Positions 25,835 to 35,076 of a stretch of DNA of 64,000 nucleotides are shown piece by piece (within the stretch, counting starts at the first letter, position 1; the number at the start of each line of letters is the position of its first letter). The translations under genes and the position numbers were made by a program. The notes under the pieces are model-generated. The model had not been told where the DNA came from, searched no databases, and was given only the letters and a program-made list of their open reading frames with translations. Source of the DNA: RPQJ01 sp963793005 (lineage in GTDB: Bacteria; Pseudomonadota; Gammaproteobacteria; Steroidobacterales; Steroidobacteraceae). The stretch spans positions 62,001-126,000 of the forward strand of contig CAWBYP010000004.1 of NCBI GenBank assembly GCA_963793005.1, given 5' to 3'.

Positions 25835-26761
25835 TCAAGCGCCGCGTGGCCGCCCGGCCCCGAGTTGCGCTCTTCTTAACACGAACACGCCCCCGCCGCC
25901 GTGTTCGAATTCAACCCAGGTGAAAGGCAATCTGGGGAAAGCACGTGACAGTCGTTCGTCGCTGTCGCCAACTTCGATGAAGATCGCACCGTCCTGCTCG
26001 AGGTGAGCAGCGGCTCCTTCGAGGATGCGCCTGACCACGTCGAGGCCGTCTCCCCCGGCCCTGAGTGCGAGATCGGGCTCGTGCAGGTACTCCTCGGGCA
26101 GTCCCGCCATCTCTTCGTCGCTCACGTAGGGCGGATTGGAGACGATCAGGTCGTAGCGGCGTCCGGCCAGCGGCCCGAACACGTCGCCCAGCAGCAACTC
26201 CAGCCGGTCGCCGACCTGGTGTCGCGCGACGTTGCGCCGCGCCACCTCGAGGGCTTCGGGCGACAGCTCCACGGCGTCCACCCGGGCATCCGGAAACGCC
26301 TTCGCGCAGGCGATTGCGATGCAGCCCGAGCCCGTACCTATGTCGAGGATCCTGCTGACTCGCGCCGGATCGATCCACGGCTCGAAGCGCGCGGCGACGA
26401 GCTCCGCGAATGGTGAACGCGGCACGATCACGCGCTCGTCCACCTCGAATTCGAGGCCGGCGAACCACATACGCCCGGTCAGATAGGCTGCGGGTACGCG
26501 GCGCTCGATGCGCTCGCCGAACAGGCCAAGCACGCGTTCGACCTCGGGCGGGCCGGGAACCAGCCCGTAGGCCTCCGCAGCCTGCGCATGATCCAGCCCC
26601 AGCACGTGGAAGACGAGGGCCGCCGACTCATCCAGTGCGTTGTCGGTGCCATGGCCGAACGCAAGGCCGGCCCGCTCGAATTCGGCTGCGCCGTAATGCA
26701 CGAGGTCCGCGACCGTCGCGGCGGCCGGCGGCGGCGACACGAACGGCGCCGTGGCAGTCAT
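25835..26761 (-). CDS. prmB: Ribosomal protein uL3 glutamine methyltransferase PrmB
   Basis: PrmB methylates a glutamine of ribosomal protein L3 with S-adenosylmethionine. The 308 aa product (E. coli 310) has an N-terminal helical domain containing FGHGTDNALDE, the VDERVIVPRSPFAEL stretch that separates PrmB from PrmC, the SAM motif DIGTGSGCIA, and the catalytic NPPY. ATG at 26761 (MTATAP) is used; an ATG five codons upstream (26776) is possible. It is divergent from the sco1 gene. Confidence 0.93.
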   Translation of the reverse strand: MTATAPFVSPPPAAATVADLVHYGAAEFERAGLAFGHGTDNALDESAALVFHVLGLDHAQAAEAYGLVPGPPEVERVLGLFGERIERRVPAAYLTGRMWFAGLEFEVDERVIVPRSPFAELVAARFEPWIDPARVSRILDIGTGSGCIAIACAKAFPDARVDAVELSPEALEVARRNVARHQVGDRLELLLGDVFGPLAGRRYDLIVSNPPYVSDEEMAGLPEEYLHEPDLALRAGGDGLDVVRRILEGAAAHLEQDGAIFIEVGDSDERLSRAFPRLPFTWVEFEHGGGGVFVLRRAQLGAGRPRGA

Positions 26762-26827
26762 GCGCCACTGCTCCATTGTGGGATAATTGCTGTCCCGTCC
26801 GACCGGACGCAGGCCACGTACCCCGAC

Positions 26828-27463
26828 ATGCAAGCTCGTCCCTTGAGGATCGTCATTCTCGCGATTGTAGCGTTTGCCGGCGGGCTGCTGGTCGCCCGTG
26901 CACTGATGCCTGCGCGGGTCGAGTTGCCGCAGACCGAACGCGCGACCGTGCTGCCGGCTCCGATGACGCTGCCGGCGCTGGCACTCGTCGGCCAGGATGG
27001 GCAGTCGCTGGGGGCCGATTTCTTCAAGGGCCACTGGACGATGGTGTTCTTCGGTTTCACCAGTTGCCCGGACATCTGCCCCACGACCCTCGCCACGCTG
27101 TCGCGGGCAACGCGGCAGCTTGCCGAACTGCCTGACCAGGAGCGGCCGCGCGTGCTGCTCGTAACCGTGGACCCCGAGCGCGACGACCCGTCGCACCTGG
27201 CTGCATACCTGCGCTTCTACGATCCGGCGTTCCTCGGCGCGACCGGCACGCCGGACGCAATCGCCGCAGCGGCCGCCGCATTCAGGGTGCCGTACGCAAA
27301 GGTGAGCCTGCCCGATGGCGGCTACACCATGGACCACGGCTCGGGCATCTTCGTCGTCGGGCCTTCTGGCGGCGTCGTCGCGTACTCCTCCGCGCCGCAT
27401 GACGCGACGATCATCGCGCACGACTACCGCAAGCTGCTTGCATTCGAAGGGGCTCGGCCGTGA
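26828..27463 (+). CDS. SCO1/SenC copper chaperone for cytochrome oxidase
   Basis: SCO proteins are membrane-anchored periplasmic thioredoxin-fold proteins that deliver copper to, or reduce, the CuA site of cytochrome c oxidase. The 211 aa product has an N-terminal anchor (about 7-25), the copper motif Cys80-Pro-Asp-Ile-Cys84, and the distal copper ligand His170 in YTMDHGSG. The ATG at 26828 starts just before the anchor helix. It opens a plus-strand run with psd, which it overlaps by four bases (GTGA), and epmA. No oxidase genes are in the window. Confidence 0.93.
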   Translation: MQARPLRIVILAIVAFAGGLLVARALMPARVELPQTERATVLPAPMTLPALALVGQDGQSLGADFFKGHWTMVFFGFTSCPDICPTTLATLSRATRQLAELPDQERPRVLLVTVDPERDDPSHLAAYLRFYDPAFLGATGTPDAIAAAAAAFRVPYAKVSLPDGGYTMDHGSGIFVVGPSGGVVAYSSAPHDATIIAHDYRKLLAFEGARP

Positions 27464-28335
27464 GCCCCGATGAAGCCGGCGCCTCGGACCGCGCGTTTGC
27501 GCTGCTGCAGGACCTGCTGCCGAAGCATGCACTGTCGAGGCTGATGCATAGGCTTGCGCGCAGCACCACTCCGCTGGTGCGCAACACGCTGATACGGTCG
27601 GTGCTCCGCGGCTACCCGCAGATACAGATGCGCGACGCACGGCAGCCGGATCCGCTCGCCTACCCGTCATTCAATGCGTTTTTCACACGCGCGCTGCGCG
27701 TCGACGCGCGCGCGATCGAGGGCGATGCCGGCGACCTGGTCTCCCCGGTGGACGGCACGATCAGCCAGCTCGGACAGCTGGTCGCCGGCCAGCTGCTGCA
27801 GGCCAAGGGCATCCACTACTCGCCGGCGGCGCTGCTGGCGGACGAGGCTGCCGCCGCGCGCTATGCGGACGGCGCCTTCGCCTGCATCTACCTCGCGCCC
27901 TACAACTACCACCGCATCCACATGCCGCTGGCCGGACGGCTGGTAGCGACCCGCTACGTGCCCGGTGCGCTCTACAGCGTGAACGCAGCCACCGCACGCG
28001 CGATCCCGGGGCTGTTCGCGCGCAATGAGCGCGTGGTCTGCGAATTCGACACGGCACTCGGTCCGCTGGCCATGGTGCTGGTGGGCGCGCTGTTCGTCGG
28101 CAGCATCGAGACCGTGTATGCGGGTGAGATCAACCCCCCGCACGCACGTGGCGGCGGCGTGCGCGAGGTCGCCGACGGCCTCGGCACCGAGCTTGCCAGG
28201 GGCGCCGAACTGGGACGATTCAACATGGGCTCGACCGTCGTGGTGCTGGCCGGCAACCCATCCATCCGCTTCGGCAGTCAGCGGGGTCCGGGCGACGCGG
28301 TTCGCATGGGCCAGGCCCTCGCGCGCGCGCAATGA
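27460..28335 (+). CDS. psd: Phosphatidylserine decarboxylase proenzyme
   Basis: Psd makes phosphatidylethanolamine from phosphatidylserine at the inner membrane and matures by self-cleavage to give a pyruvoyl group. The 291 aa proenzyme has the cleavage motif NMGSTVVV with Ser258 as the pyruvoyl precursor, the usual motif being LGST. It also has DGTISQLGQ and the YNYHRIHMP block with catalytic His. The start is a GTG at 27460 overlapping the sco1 stop. Its stop overlaps the epmA start (ATGA), and psd next to epmA also occurs in E. coli. Confidence 0.96.
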   Translation: MSPDEAGASDRAFALLQDLLPKHALSRLMHRLARSTTPLVRNTLIRSVLRGYPQIQMRDARQPDPLAYPSFNAFFTRALRVDARAIEGDAGDLVSPVDGTISQLGQLVAGQLLQAKGIHYSPAALLADEAAAARYADGAFACIYLAPYNYHRIHMPLAGRLVATRYVPGALYSVNAATARAIPGLFARNERVVCEFDTALGPLAMVLVGALFVGSIETVYAGEINPPHARGGGVREVADGLGTELARGAELGRFNMGSTVVVLAGNPSIRFGSQRGPGDAVRMGQALARAQ

Positions 28336-29306
28336 CGACACCGGACGCTGCGGACTGGGCGCCCACGGCGTCGCTGGCCACGCTGCGGCTGCGGGCGCAG
28401 ATGCTGGAGCGCGTGCGCACGCACTTCGCAGCGACCGGCGCGCTCGAAGTGGAGACACCGGTGATGGTCCAGGCCGGCGTCACCGACGTACACCTTGAAT
28501 CGCTGGAAGTCAGGCGCACCGACGGCGCCCGGGTCGGGTACCTGCACACCTCGCCCGAATACGCGATGAAGCGCCTGCTCGTCGCCGGGGCGCCCGACAT
28601 CTACCAGGTGTGCCGAGTCTTTCGCGAGGGAGAGCGCGGCCGGCGGCACAACCCCGAATTCACCATGGTCGAGTGGTACCGGCTGGGGATCGACCACCAC
28701 GCGTTGATGGATGACGTGGACCAGCTGCTGCGCGTGCTCATCGAGCCGTCCCGCGAGGTCGGCGAGAGCCGGCGCATCACCTACTCGGACGCGTTCCAGC
28801 AGGCACTCGGCATTGACCCGCTTGCAATCGCGACGGTCGATCTTCTCCAGGCGCTGACAGTGGCAGGCATCGACGTGCCAGGGTCGGTCGTCCGGGAGCG
28901 CGATTCGCTGCTCGACCTCGCGATGGCGACGCTGGTCGCCGCGCGCTTCCCGTCGGATGCGATCACGTTCCTGTACGACTTCCCGGCATCTCAGGCCGCG
29001 CTGGCACAGGTCCGCGGTCCGGTGGCTTCCCGGTTTGAGGCCTTCTGGGGTGAACTGGAACTCGCCAACGGCTTCCACGAACTCGGCAATGCGTCCGAGC
29101 AGTCGGCGCGCTTCCAGGCCGACCGGGCTGAGCGCGCGCGTCGCGGCCAGCCCGACAGGCAACCGGACAGCAGGTTCATCGCCGGGCTCGCGGCCGGATT
29201 GCCGCCCTGCGCCGGCGTCGCGCTTGGCTTCGACCGCGTCGTGATGGTCGCGAGCGGCGCGGGCGGCATCGACGAGGTCGTGGCCTTCCCTGTCGAGCGC
29301 GCCTGA
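28332..29306 (+). CDS. epmA: EF-P--(R)-beta-lysine ligase EpmA
   Basis: EpmA is a truncated class II lysyl-tRNA synthetase paralogue that attaches (R)-beta-lysine to a conserved lysine of elongation factor P. The 324 aa product lacks the anticodon-binding domain. It keeps class II motif 2 (CRVFREGERGRRHNPEFTMVEW) and motif 3 (ALGFDRVVM). The efp gene is 570 bp past its end and its product has the target lysine, so the pathway fits. The lysine aminomutase EpmB is not in the window. It overlaps psd by four bases. Confidence 0.95.
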   Translation: MTTPDAADWAPTASLATLRLRAQMLERVRTHFAATGALEVETPVMVQAGVTDVHLESLEVRRTDGARVGYLHTSPEYAMKRLLVAGAPDIYQVCRVFREGERGRRHNPEFTMVEWYRLGIDHHALMDDVDQLLRVLIEPSREVGESRRITYSDAFQQALGIDPLAIATVDLLQALTVAGIDVPGSVVRERDSLLDLAMATLVAARFPSDAITFLYDFPASQAALAQVRGPVASRFEAFWGELELANGFHELGNASEQSARFQADRAERARRGQPDRQPDSRFIAGLAAGLPPCAGVALGFDRVVMVASGAGGIDEVVAFPVERA

Positions 29307-29388
29307 GGACCGGGCACGACCGCCGCCCGCCCTGTATCCAGCAACCGACCCATGCCACGATCAGGCCGGGTCCCGGAGACGACACGAA

Positions 29389-29904
29389 ATGCACACCCTC
29401 GATACGCTGCCCACGGACGACAAGCCCCGCGCATACGCCGAGCTCGAGGCATCGCTGCGAGCCCTGCTGTCGGGCGAATCCGACCTGGTCGCCTGTGCGG
29501 CGAACACGGCCGCGCTGCTCTACTGGAGCCTGCACGGACTCAACTGGGCCGGCTTCTACCTCGTGGAGCCGCAGTCAGGAGACCTCGTGGTCGGCCCTTT
29601 CCAGGGCAAGCCCGCCTGCGTGCGGATCCCGATGGGCAAGGGTGTCTGCGGGACCGCCGCCGCGCAACGTGAAACGGTCGTCGTCGCGGACGTGCACGCG
29701 TTCCCGGGCCACATCGCCTGCGACTCGGCCTCGAACTCCGAAGTGGTCGTGCCGATCCTCGACGGCGACCGGCTGATCGGCGTGCTCGACCTCGACAGCC
29801 CGCTGCCGGGACGCTTCGACGAGGCCGACGCGCGCGGGCTGGAGGCGCTGGTCCGGGTATTCGTCGAGGCGCTGCGGCCTCAGCCCTTGGCGCGCGAGAG
29901 ATAG
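29389..29904 (+). CDS. msrC: Free methionine-(R)-sulfoxide reductase (GAF domain)
   Basis: This small cytoplasmic GAF-domain enzyme reduces free methionine-R-sulfoxide with thioredoxin. The 171 aa product has all three functional cysteines: Cys77 (KPACVRI), Cys87 (GKGVCGTA) and Cys111 (HIACDSASNSE), seven positions earlier than in E. coli. NWAGFY lines the substrate pocket. Its last 25 bases overlap the 3' end of efp on the opposite strand. Confidence 0.95.
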   Translation: MHTLDTLPTDDKPRAYAELEASLRALLSGESDLVACAANTAALLYWSLHGLNWAGFYLVEPQSGDLVVGPFQGKPACVRIPMGKGVCGTAAAQRETVVVADVHAFPGHIACDSASNSEVVVPILDGDRLIGVLDLDSPLPGRFDEADARGLEALVRVFVEALRPQPLARER

Positions 29905-30449
29905 CCGCCGGTCCGCGTATCGACGCGGATCACTTCGCCTTCGTTCAGGAACAGCGGCACGCGCACCACCGCACCGGTCTCGAGCTTGGCGGCTTTCTGG
30001 CCACCGGTCGCCGTGTCGCCACGCAGGCCCGGATCCGTCTCGACGATCTTGAGTTCGACGTGCGCCGGCGCTTCCACCCCGAGCGGCACACCGTTCCACA
30101 GCATTACCTTGCAAGTCGTACCGTCCTTGAGCCACATGGCCGCCTCGCCCACCGCTTCCTTGCCCGCAGTGTGCTGCTCGAAGGTGTCCGGCACCATGAA
30201 GTGCCAGAAATCGCCATCCGCGTAGAGGTACTGCATGTCGGACTCGACGACATCAGCCGCTTCGACCGATTCACCAGACCTAAAGCTGCGCTCCAGCGTG
30301 CGCCCGTTCTTCAGGTTGCGAATGCGGACCCGGTTGAATGCCTGGCCCTTGCCCGGTTTCACGAACTCGTTCTCGACGATCGTGTACGGATCGCCGTCGA
30401 GGATGATCTTGAGACCCGAGCGGAATTCGTTCGTGTTGTAGCTGGACAT
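29880..30449 (-). CDS. efp: Elongation factor P
   Basis: EF-P binds ribosomes stalled at polyproline and stimulates peptide bond formation. The 189 aa product has the three-domain EF-P layout and the tip loop KPGKGQAF with Lys34, the site of beta-lysylation. This matches the presence of epmA rather than the arginine/rhamnose type. The start is MSSYNTNEF at 30449; the longer frame upstream is not conserved. A promoter is seen at 30522-30551. The gene converges on msrC with a 25 bp overlap. Confidence 0.98.
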   Translation of the reverse strand: MSSYNTNEFRSGLKIILDGDPYTIVENEFVKPGKGQAFNRVRIRNLKNGRTLERSFRSGESVEAADVVESDMQYLYADGDFWHFMVPDTFEQHTAGKEAVGEAAMWLKDGTTCKVMLWNGVPLGVEAPAHVELKIVETDPGLRGDTATGGQKAAKLETGAVVRVPLFLNEGEVIRVDTRTGGYLSRAKG

Positions 30450-30521
30450 GGTAATGCGACCGGAAGTTGTGGGCGGAGGCGCCCGAACCGGCCCGTCTGG
30501 CCCGGCAGGAGCAAGCCGTGA

Positions 30522-30551
30522 ATTGTACCTGCGCCGACCCTCCCGCGTCAG
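30522..30551 (-). promoter_or_regulatory. Likely efp promoter
   Basis: The reverse strand reads CTGACG (30546-30551), 18 bases, then TACAAT (30522-30527), predicting a leader of about 65 bases. A palindromic repeat begins just upstream of the -35 box. Confidence 0.5.
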
Positions 30552-30556
30552 CCCTT

Positions 30557-30612
30557 GGGGAGGGGACATTCTCCTTTTTCCGCCACAGGGAAAGGGAGAA
30601 TGTCCCCTCCCC
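30557..30612. repeat. Palindromic repeat family 1, copy 2 (efp/fimX)
   Basis: Core arm AGGGGACATTCTCCTTTTTC begins at 30561, and the complementary arm (with one or two mismatches) ends at 30608. The pairing extends outward through flanking GGGG and CCCC. Unlike the other two copies, it lies between the 5' ends of divergent genes, beside the efp promoter. Confidence 0.88.
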
Positions 30613-30667
30613 CGGCCGGTCAGCCCGAGGCTGCCACCTGCGTCACGTTAGGGCCCGAAAGCCCGAT

Positions 30668-30675
30668 GCTATAGT
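30668..30675 (+). promoter_or_regulatory. Candidate extended -10 promoter for the FimX-like gene
   Basis: TGCTATAGT fits an extended -10 element (TGn plus TATAGT at 30670-30675), about 60 bases before the start codon. No -35 box is evident. Confidence 0.38.
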
Positions 30676-30733
30676 CCGCCCGCGTATTGAATCAGCGCGG
30701 AGCCGGTGGGCCGGCACCGCCGAGGAATAGAGA

Positions 30734-32788
30734 TTGGCCGACAACGGAGCCATCCCGCTGCTGGTCCTGTCCCGTCAGCAGGACCCGGTAGAGATCATCA
30801 ACAGCACGCTGCGCAACGCGGGGCAACCCGTTCACTGCGCGTGGGCCAGGGACATTGCCGGATTCGGCGAGGCCCTGGCGCAGTCCTTGCCGCAACTCAT
30901 ATTCGTCTGCGTCGCGGACTACGAAGAGGCCAGGACTGCGCTTGAAGTCCGCGACCGCTACGCGACCCACGTGCCGGCCATACTGGTGCGCGAGTCGATA
31001 GCAGAGTCAGACCTGGCCCAGGCGATGGAAATCGGTGCGCTGGACGTGGTGACACTGGCCGCCAGCGCGCGACTCCAGGCAGTGGCAGCCCGGGAGCTGC
31101 GATCCGCCCGGCTCGACGGGGCGCTCGCCGGCACGCTCGCCTCCGCCAAGCAGTACCGCGACCAGATGAAGGCGTTCATGTCGGGCTCGGCCGATGCGAT
31201 CGCGCACGTGCAGGAAGGCATCGTGGTCGACATCAACCCGGCGTGGCTCGAACTTTTCGGCCAGCAGGACGCCGGCGCCGTGCTCGGCCAGCCGCTGATG
31301 GACCTGTTCGACAAGCGCAGTCACTCACCTCTCAAGGGCGCCCTGATCGCAGCTTCGCAGGGCCGCTGGAACGATCATTCGCTCGCTTGCGTCGTCGCGC
31401 TGCCGGGCAGCAAGGAACTCACGGTAGACATCGAGTTCGAACGCTTCGAATTCGAGGGCGAACCGGCCGTGCGCCTGCGGATCGCGTCCCAGAAGCGTGA
31501 CCTCAAGTCGCTGACGGTCCAGCTCGAAGAAGCCCTGCGCTACGACGCGACTACGGGCCTGCTCAAGCGGACCGCATTCCACGAGCAGGCTGCCACCCAC
31601 GCTGCACAGCCGCTCAAGGCTGGCCTGCGTGCCGTGGTGACTTTCGAGGCGGACAAGCTCGCGGCGCTCGGCGCCGAACTCGGACCGCTGGCGGTCGAGG
31701 ACGTCATGGATGAACTCGGCACGCTGCTGTGCTCGATGCTGCAACCGGGCGACATCGCGGGTCGAGTCACGGGACAGAGTTTCGCGGTCCTCGCCGAACG
31801 CGGCAATGCGCGCGACCTGGAGGTCTGGGTGGCGCAGGTGCTGCAGCACGTCGCGGAGCACGTGTTCAAGTCCGGCGAGCAGCATTCCGCGGCCATCACC
31901 TGCAGCGCGGGTTGTGCCCCGCTCAATTCACACGGCGAGGAAATGCGTGCCGCGCTCGAGTATTCGCTGAGCGCCTGCCGCGCGGCAGCCGCTGGCGGAG
32001 GCAACCGGCTGCTGCGACCCGACGCGTCTGCCGTCGATCCGGCTGCCCTGGAAGCCGACCGTACCTGGGCCGGGCAGATCAAGGCCGCACTGATGGCCAA
32101 CCGCTTCCGGCTCGTGCAGCAGCCGATCGCCAGCCTGGTTGGCGAGGGTGAACCGATGGTCGACCTCGTCGTGCGCATGCTCGACGAGAAAGGCAACGAG
32201 GTCCTGCCGTCGGAATTCCTCGCGGCCGCTGAGCGCACCGACCTGATGAAGAACATCGACCGCTGGGTCATCGGTGCAGCGATGTCGTTCTGCGCCGCGC
32301 GCAAGCCGAACCGGGTGTTCGTGCGCGTGTCGCACGATTCCATGCGCGACCAGACACTAGGCACCTGGCTGCTGCAGCAGATCAAGGCATCCGGTGTCGA
32401 GCCTGCCCGGCTCGTCTTCGAACTTGGCGAGGAGCTCGCAACCAGGCACCTCAAGGATGCGCGCGAACTGCGCGCGCTGGTCACGCACCTCGGTTTCGGA
32501 TTCGCAATCGAGAATTTCGGCGCGAGCCGCGACTCCGCCCAGATCCTGCGTCACCTGCCGTCGAATTTCGCCAAGATAGACGGCGCGCTGATGCAGGGAC
32601 TCGCGAACGACCGCCGCCTGCAGGACCAGGTCAAGTCGCTGGTCGACACCGCGCGAGCCGCGAACGCGACCACCATCGCCGAGCGCGTCGAGGACGCGAA
32701 CACGATGGCGGTGCTGTGGCAGCTCGGCGTCGAATTCGTGCAGGGCTACTTCGTCTCGAGCCCGGAGGAAGTGGTCCTCGGCACGTGA
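30734..32788 (+). CDS. FimX-like degenerate GGDEF/EAL c-di-GMP effector
   Basis: The 684 aa protein has a receiver-like domain (about 8-120), a PAS domain (about 145-250), a GGDEF-like domain (about 265-425) and an EAL-like domain (about 440-680). Both catalytic motifs are lost: the GGDEF position reads RVTGQSF, and EAL is replaced in VDLVVRM, so it should sense rather than make or break c-di-GMP. Order, length and degeneracy match Pseudomonas FimX, a c-di-GMP-binding regulator of type IV pilus assembly; a FimV homologue is encoded at 21.9-24.5 kb. The start is a TTG at 30734, preceded by GAGGAA, a strong ribosome binding site that decides the start. It converges on parC with only 16 bp between stops. 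Confidence 0.82.
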   Translation: MADNGAIPLLVLSRQQDPVEIINSTLRNAGQPVHCAWARDIAGFGEALAQSLPQLIFVCVADYEEARTALEVRDRYATHVPAILVRESIAESDLAQAMEIGALDVVTLAASARLQAVAARELRSARLDGALAGTLASAKQYRDQMKAFMSGSADAIAHVQEGIVVDINPAWLELFGQQDAGAVLGQPLMDLFDKRSHSPLKGALIAASQGRWNDHSLACVVALPGSKELTVDIEFERFEFEGEPAVRLRIASQKRDLKSLTVQLEEALRYDATTGLLKRTAFHEQAATHAAQPLKAGLRAVVTFEADKLAALGAELGPLAVEDVMDELGTLLCSMLQPGDIAGRVTGQSFAVLAERGNARDLEVWVAQVLQHVAEHVFKSGEQHSAAITCSAGCAPLNSHGEEMRAALEYSLSACRAAAAGGGNRLLRPDASAVDPAALEADRTWAGQIKAALMANRFRLVQQPIASLVGEGEPMVDLVVRMLDEKGNEVLPSEFLAAAERTDLMKNIDRWVIGAAMSFCAARKPNRVFVRVSHDSMRDQTLGTWLLQQIKASGVEPARLVFELGEELATRHLKDARELRALVTHLGFGFAIENFGASRDSAQILRHLPSNFAKIDGALMQGLANDRRLQDQVKSLVDTARAANATTIAERVEDANTMAVLWQLGVEFVQGYFVSSPEEVVLGT

Positions 32789-32804
32789 CGGCAGGGGTCC
32801 CGGG

Positions 32805-35060
32805 CTAGCCGCTTTCGACTTCGATCCCCTCGACCTTCCTCCAGCCACGCGGCAGCACGGCGCCGCGCTGTCCGCGCTCACCTCGATAGTCCTCGAGCTG
32901 GCGGAACGAAAGACTCATCTGCCGCCCGCTCGAGAGCACGCGCAGCACCTGTCCGGGCGCGACGACCGCCACCGCGAGCAGCGTTTCCTCACCCGACAGC
33001 GCCTTCTTGGTCGGGATGCCGAAGATCTTGTTGCCCTTGCCGCGCGGCAGCTCCGGCAGGTCCGCGACCGGGAACACCAGCAGCCGCCCGTCCGAGTTGA
33101 CTGCCGCCAGCAGCGCGCCCTCGCCCGCCGGCAACGGCACCGGCGCCAGCACGCCCGTCCCATCGGGCACCTTCAGCACCGCCTTGCCGGCGCGATTGCG
33201 GCTGTGCAGGTCCTCGAGCTTCACGACGAAGCCGTAGCCCGCGGTCCCGGCGAGCACCCAGCGCTCCGCTGGCTCTCCTATCAGCACGCCCGGGAACGTG
33301 GCTCCATCGGGCGGGTCGAGACGGCCGGACAAGGGCTCGCCCTGGCCGCGTGCCGACGGCAGCGCGTGTGCGGGCAGGCTGTAAGCCCGGCCAGTGCTGT
33401 CGAGGAACACCGCGAGCTGCGTGCTGCGGCCGCGCGCCATGCACCGGTACTCGTCGCCGGTCTTGTACGAAAGCGTGCGCGGATCCATCTCGTGGCCCTT
33501 CGCCGCGCGCACCCAGCCGCTGCGCGACAGCACGACCGTGACCGGCTCGCTCGCCACCAGCTCGGTCTCGGCGATCGCCTGCGCGGCAGCCCGCTCGACG
33601 ATCCGGCTGCGCCGGTCGTCGCCGTACTTTTCCGCGTCGGCGATGATCTCGTCACGCACCAGCTTTTTCAGTCGCGTCTTGCTGCCGAGGATCTTCGTGA
33701 GCTCGTCGCGCTCGGCGGCGAGCTTCTCCTGCTCGCCGCGGATCTTCATCTCCTCGAGCTTCGCGAGGTGCCGCAGCTTCGTGTCCAGGATCGCCTCGGC
33801 CTGCGCCTCGGAAAGCTCGAAGCGCGCAATCAACGCCGCCTTGGGCTCGTCCTCGTAGCGGACGATGCGGATCACCTCGTCGAGGTTCAGGTACGCGACG
33901 AGCAGCCCGTCGAGGATGTGCAGGCGCGCATTGACCTTGTCGAGCCGGTGCGTGAGCCGACGCGTCACCGTGTCGAAACGGAATGAAAGCCATTCCTCCA
34001 GCAGTGTCTTCAGGCCCATTACACGCGGGCGACCGTCGCGCGCGATCACGTTCATGTTCACGCGATAGCTGCGCTCGAGGTCGGTAGTCGCAAACAGGTG
34101 CGCCATCACCTGCTCGACGTCGACGCGGTTCGAGCGTGGCGTGATCACCAGCCGCGTCGGGTGCTCGTGGTCGGATTCGTCGCGCAGGTCCTCGACCATC
34201 GGCAGCTTCTTGGCTCGCATCTGCGCTGCGATCTGCTCGAGCACCTTCGAACCCGAGACCTGGTAGGGCAGTTCCGTGACCACGATCTCGCCGTCCTCGG
34301 TCTCGTATCGCGCCCGCGCGCGGAACGTGCCGTTGCCGGTTTCGTAGAAGCGCGCCAGGTCCTCGCGCGAGGAGATGATCTCGGCGCCGGTCGGGAAGTC
34401 CGGGCCCTGCACGTGCTCGCACAGCTGGGCCACGGTCGTCCTGGGGTCCTCGAGCAGGCGCACGCAGGCCGCGGCCACCTCGCGCAGGTTGTGCGGCGGG
34501 ATGTCGGTTGCCATGCCGACCGCGATGCCGGTCGCGCCGTTCAGCAGCACGTTCGGCAGGCGCGCGGGCAGCAGCGCCGGCTCGTCGAGAGTGCCGTCGA
34601 AGTTCGGCGTCCAGTCGACCGTGCCTTCGCCGAGCTCGGAGAGCAGCAGGTCCGCGTAGCGCGTCAGCTTCGACTCCGTGTAGCGCATCGCGGCAAAGGA
34701 CTTGGGGTCGTCCGGCGAGCCGAAGTTGCCCTGCCCGTCGACGATCGGATAGCGGTACGAGAACGACTGCGCCATAAGCACCATCGCCTCGTAGCAGGCC
34801 GAGTCTCCGTGCGGATGGAACTTGCCGATCACGTCGCCGACCGTGCGCGCGGATTTCTTGTGCTTGGCGGTCGCCGCGAGCCCGAGCTCGCTCATCGCGT
34901 AGATGATCCTGCGCTGCACCGGCTTCAGGCCGTCGCCGACGTTCGGCAGTGCGCGGTCGAGGATCACGTACATCGAGTATTCGAGGTACGCCTTCTCCGT
35001 GAAGGTGCGCAGCGGCAGCTGCTCGACACCCTCGAAGTTCAGTTCGTTCTGGGTCGTCAC
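32805..35060 (-). CDS. parC: DNA topoisomerase IV subunit A ParC
   Basis: ParC forms the breakage-reunion subunit of topoisomerase IV, which decatenates daughter chromosomes. The 751 aa product starts ELNFEGVEQLPLRTFTEKAYLEYSMYVI, has the quinolone-determining region HPHGDSACYEAMV with Ser and Glu at the usual resistance positions (wild type), and catalytic Tyr in AAMRYTES. A C-terminal beta-pinwheel follows. It lies 16 bp after parE on the same strand. Confidence 0.98.
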   Translation of the reverse strand: MTTQNELNFEGVEQLPLRTFTEKAYLEYSMYVILDRALPNVGDGLKPVQRRIIYAMSELGLAATAKHKKSARTVGDVIGKFHPHGDSACYEAMVLMAQSFSYRYPIVDGQGNFGSPDDPKSFAAMRYTESKLTRYADLLLSELGEGTVDWTPNFDGTLDEPALLPARLPNVLLNGATGIAVGMATDIPPHNLREVAAACVRLLEDPRTTVAQLCEHVQGPDFPTGAEIISSREDLARFYETGNGTFRARARYETEDGEIVVTELPYQVSGSKVLEQIAAQMRAKKLPMVEDLRDESDHEHPTRLVITPRSNRVDVEQVMAHLFATTDLERSYRVNMNVIARDGRPRVMGLKTLLEEWLSFRFDTVTRRLTHRLDKVNARLHILDGLLVAYLNLDEVIRIVRYEDEPKAALIARFELSEAQAEAILDTKLRHLAKLEEMKIRGEQEKLAAERDELTKILGSKTRLKKLVRDEIIADAEKYGDDRRSRIVERAAAQAIAETELVASEPVTVVLSRSGWVRAAKGHEMDPRTLSYKTGDEYRCMARGRSTQLAVFLDSTGRAYSLPAHALPSARGQGEPLSGRLDPPDGATFPGVLIGEPAERWVLAGTAGYGFVVKLEDLHSRNRAGKAVLKVPDGTGVLAPVPLPAGEGALLAAVNSDGRLLVFPVADLPELPRGKGNKIFGIPTKKALSGEETLLAVAVVAPGQVLRVLSSGRQMSLSFRQLEDYRGERGQRGAVLPRGWRKVEGIEVESG

Positions 35061-35076
35061 GGGTACTCCAGCGGGC

